Below, in pieces: positions 61,826-64,000 of a stretch of DNA of 64,000 bases (positions are counted from its first letter, which is position 1; every line of letters starts with the position of its first letter). The DNA is from an uncultured Clostridium sp. Lineage in GTDB: Bacteria; Bacillota; Clostridia; TANB77; CAG-508. The translations under genes and the position numbers were made by a program. The stretch is taken from assembly GCA_900552655.1 (NCBI GenBank), contig USAE01000001.1, forward strand, positions 1 through 64,000, read 5' to 3'. The notes beneath the pieces were generated by a model, which saw only the letters and a program-made list of their open reading frames with translations, ran no database searches and had not been told where the DNA came from.

Positions 61826-62608
61826 TTATATTGCCTCTTCTAGTTCTTTATTTAAATAGTTGTTGGCATGTATATACACTTTATTTAGCTTTTCCTTTGA
61901 TTCATTATTTATTTCGTTAAATCTATTGTATAAATTTAAAAGTACTTGTTCTTCTTTTATTTTACTTAATGTAAACTTATAATTAAAGTCATATACATAT
62001 GCAAAATGTGCTATTGCCAAATCTAATCCTGAATTTATATTTTTATAATTTATATATTTATCTTCAAAAAATTCCCTATAAACTTCTTTATTTATGCTTT
62101 GGTTTTCCACGTCATTCCCATAAAGTACATTCATATTCTCTATATTTAAAACTTTAAATATATCTAGCTTATCTGCATCTCTTATTATTTTTGTATGTAA
62201 TAGTTCCTTATCATTTAAATTTTTATCTATATCTAAATAGCCTTTATTATGATTTAATATTGCTTTTTTTATTATATTATCATATTTATCTTCTATAATG
62301 AATTTTCTAATTAATCCATCTTCAAATAGTACTTTTACCCCATATTCTGCATGATTAACGCTATCTTTATCCATAAAAGTATTGTATTTCCTTATTTGTT
62401 CAAATCTTCCAATATCATGTAAGATTCCTATTAATTCTGCAAGTCTAATATCTTCTTCTTCTAATCTTAAATTCTCTGATATTAATCTTGCTTTTTGACT
62501 AACTCTTTCTATGTGCGCAATTTTTAATGCAATTTTGGGATCGTTTGGATTATAATCTTTTACATAATTTTTAAATTCTATTCTTGCGTTTTTTATATCT
62601 ATATTCAT
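61826..62608 (-). CDS. HD-domain phosphohydrolase
   Basis: Metal-dependent phosphohydrolase of 260 residues. The HD signature is ELIGILHDIGRFEQIRKYNT, preceded by a His in HIERVSQKARLI and followed by HAEYGVKVLFED and ILNHNKGYLDID, then a metal-ligand Asp in IIRDADKLDIF. This is a single HD domain with no GAF, sensor or synthetase part, so the substrate could be a nucleotide or a small phosphoester. It stands alone, convergent with the carboxypeptidase gene. Confidence 0.85.
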   Translation of the reverse strand: MNIDIKNARIEFKNYVKDYNPNDPKIALKIAHIERVSQKARLISENLRLEEEDIRLAELIGILHDIGRFEQIRKYNTFMDKDSVNHAEYGVKVLFEDGLIRKFIIEDKYDNIIKKAILNHNKGYLDIDKNLNDKELLHTKIIRDADKLDIFKVLNIENMNVLYGNDVENQSINKEVYREFFEDKYINYKNINSGLDLAIAHFAYVYDFNYKFTLSKIKEEQVLLNLYNRFNEINNESKEKLNKVYIHANNYLNKELEEAI

Positions 62609-62699
62609 TTGTAATACCTCCTAGCAAATTTTATCACATCTTATTTTTTATGCAAGTATATAATCAATTTAAGAAGCAAATTATTAAAATTCGCTTCTT

Positions 62700-63200
62700 T
62701 TAGTCATCTTCCATTTCTTTTGAAACTATATTTGTTTTATATTCAAATGGTCTTTTTATTTTTATTATTTTTTCTTTTTTTGTATTACTTTCTTTTTTAT
62801 TACATTTATTAATTAAATCATTCGCTTTTTCCATTACATCTGGCACATAGTCTAATAATTTGTCTACAGAAGATGTATGCTCTACCGGCAATAATTTCAC
62901 ATTTTCATTTTGAACCACTAAAAATGCTATTGGACTTATATTAACTGCTGCTCCACTTCCTCCACCAAATGGTAATTTATATTCTATAGATTCTTCTTTT
63001 TCTTTTTTATTGTAGTTATCTATTGTTTCACTATTAAATTCACTCCCACCTGAAGCAAACCCAAATGTTACCTTAGACAAAGGAATAATAACTCCATTTT
63101 TAGTTTCTATTGGCTTTCCTATTATAGTATTAACATCTACCATATCTTTAATACTACTCATAGTTGTATTCATAAGTCCTTGTATAGGATTTTCTGGCAT
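62700..63200 (-). CDS. ytfJ: YtfJ/GerW family sporulation protein
   Basis: Spore-associated protein of 166 residues; in B. subtilis YtfJ (GerW) is needed for normal germination. The pattern IIGKPIETKNGVIIPLSKVT, FGFASGGSEF and LPFGGGSGAAVNISPIAFLV is that of the family. The C-terminal 40 residues are Lys-rich and not part of the core. AAGGAG precedes ATG 63200, and the gene overlaps the 3' end of DUF2953 by 47 bp, a coupling seen in other Clostridia. It is further evidence for endospore formation. Confidence 0.9.
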   Translation of the reverse strand: MPENPIQGLMNTTMSSIKDMVDVNTIIGKPIETKNGVIIPLSKVTFGFASGGSEFNSETIDNYNKKEKEESIEYKLPFGGGSGAAVNISPIAFLVVQNENVKLLPVEHTSSVDKLLDYVPDVMEKANDLINKCNKKESNTKKEKIIKIKRPFEYKTNIVSKEMEDD

Positions 63201-63738
63201 TAGTATCTACTCTCCTTTTTATTAAATTTTCACACATTACACTTATAATATGTATAATTTTTACATTTAATATACTTGTTATATAAAGCTCATATTTCGT
63301 ATCATTACCAAACTTCATATTTACACTATATTTTCCTTCGTCTTCACTTATCATATTTTTTGTAAATATAATTGACAATATTGTTGACATTAATACTGTT
63401 ATAAATGTAAGCAAAATTAATTTTTCACTCTGTAAATTTAGTTTTACATAGAGTTCTTGTAGTTTTGCAATTTTTAATAAGTTTTCTAATGAAATTTTAT
63501 TTCTTTGTTTTGAATACTTTTTTAGTTGTATTTCTTTTTTCATAAAATGACTATCTAATAAATTTATCTCTAAATATGGTATTACTTTTAATAATTTAAA
63601 TACTATTTTTACCTCTCCATCTTTTCTTTGACCATCTTTAATTATTAAATTATTTATTTGGATTTGTATAGTTGTTAACACTAGTAAAAGTATTATAATG
63701 CTTAAAATTATTAGTAATGCAAATAAAAATACTAGCAT
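63154..63738 (-). CDS. DUF2953 membrane protein
   Basis: Protein of 194 residues of unknown function, widely encoded next to ytfJ and scpA in spore formers. It has an N-terminal hydrophobic segment (about residues 1-22) followed by a beta-strand-rich part (TIQIQINNLIIKDGQRKDG, VKIVFKLLKVIPYLEINLL) and a second hydrophobic segment near residue 105-125. The genomic link to ytfJ suggests a spore-related role, but nothing more can be read. Its end overlaps the ytfJ start. Confidence 0.82.
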   Translation of the reverse strand: MLVFLFALLIILSIIILLLVLTTIQIQINNLIIKDGQRKDGEVKIVFKLLKVIPYLEINLLDSHFMKKEIQLKKYSKQRNKISLENLLKIAKLQELYVKLNLQSEKLILLTFITVLMSTILSIIFTKNMISEDEGKYSVNMKFGNDTKYELYITSILNVKIIHIISVMCENLIKRRVDTNARKSYTRTYEYNYE

Positions 63739-63780
63739 AGTTACACCTCTTTGCTAGTATTTTTTCCAAATTTTATTTAT

Positions 63781-64000
63781 TTATACTATTTTTTTCTTTT
63801 TCTCTACTATTATATCTTCAAACAAGTCTTCTTGTTTAGTATTTACCTTATCTCTTTTTGACATTTCTAATAGTCCACTAAATGCTGTTACAACTTCTTG
63901 CTTATTATGTTCTTCTATAGAAAATAATTTATTAAATACAAATTTATTATTTTTTATTAATGCTTTAAACATCTCTTTTACTTTACTTGTAACTGTATAA
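63781..64000 (-). CDS. scpA: segregation and condensation protein ScpA, C-terminal part
   Basis: The frame is open through the right window edge; this is the 3' end of a gene that begins outside. Visible residues Y-T-V-T-S-K-V-K-E followed by MFKALIKNNKFVFNKLFSIE and VVTAFSGLLEMSKRDKVNTK match the winged-helix C-terminal domain of ScpA, the kleisin that bridges the SMC heads. It is followed by DUF2953 and ytfJ. No scpB gene is seen between scpA and DUF2953, where it often lies. Confidence 0.85.
   Translation of the reverse strand, partial: YTVTSKVKEMFKALIKNNKFVFNKLFSIEEHNKQEVVTAFSGLLEMSKRDKVNTKQEDLFEDIIVEKKKKIV

Noticed and set aside
62885..62887. CGG in ytfJ
   Set aside because: The CCGG there is read as TTG CCG GTA (Pro-Val) in the gene frame, so the CGG is out of frame.
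63154..63200. DUF2953/ytfJ overlap as a frameshift
   Set aside because: Both genes have full-length family matches and ytfJ has its own ribosome site; a normal overlap.
1..64000. CRISPR arrays, tRNA or rRNA genes, transposase genes
   Set aside because: None recognised on either strand.

Overview
The window looks like a chromosomal segment of a very A+T-rich, spore-forming Clostridia-type Firmicute, probably an uncultured or gut-type lineage. Evidence: low G+C throughout, strong AGGAGG ribosome sites, sporulation genes (spoIIP, spoVT, a ytfJ/gerW-type gene), a yybP-ykoY riboswitch, class D-like sortases, MreB, a single bifunctional Rel, RecD2 and the scpA-DUF2953-ytfJ order. No tRNA, rRNA, CRISPR array or transposase gene was seen.

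Layout. 1-18550 (minus strand) is a large surface-polysaccharide locus: Alg14/Alg13-like pair, many GT2 and GT4 glycosyltransferases, a Wzy/ligase-like membrane protein, a Wzm/Wzt ABC exporter and a GtrA-like protein running off the left edge. 18650-21396 is an acyl-CoA/ACP synthetase diverging from a FatA-like thioesterase. 21507-27423 holds a polysaccharide deacetylase, a type II P-type ATPase behind a manganese riboswitch, two class D-like sortases and a HIT protein. 27440-46642 is mostly housekeeping: short alaS, spoVT, comF, recD2, mreB, pyk, spoIIP, hisS, an MBL hydrolase, rel, recJ, a ylbF-like gene and a GT4 glycogen-synthase-like gene. 46923-53690 holds asnB, then a patch of three compositionally distinct single-gene units (AbrB-like, dxr, a degenerate P-loop protein) mixed with rdgB, ybaK-like, paaI-like and tcdA genes. 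53727-64000 has mutS, a multi-HTH protein, miaB, rpmE, a small membrane protein, a VanW-type lipoprotein, a D,D-carboxypeptidase, an HD hydrolase, ytfJ, DUF2953 and the 3' part of scpA.

Main discovery candidate. Six otherwise intact genes (gtrA-like, a GT4, a GT2, spoVT, asnB, vanW-like) are interrupted by exactly one extra base, and in every case the break is at an in-frame CGG codon. Skipping the C gives XXX-(C)-GGN, restores Gly and restores a full-length conserved protein. Scanning all genes by eye, I found about 60 CGG trinucleotides out of frame in native genes but no in-frame CGG other than these six. CGC, CGT and CGA are used normally. The only genes with CGG as an apparent sense codon are dxr (two) and the 52414-52920 gene (one), both of visibly different composition. 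The simplest reading is that this lineage has lost normal CGG decoding and uses CGG as a +1 frameshift (or quadruplet) signal.

Other structure. A three-copy, roughly 145-bp element of consecutive hairpins has compensatory base changes and identical spacing. A six-copy, roughly 33-bp REP-like palindrome is intergenic and partly associated with it.
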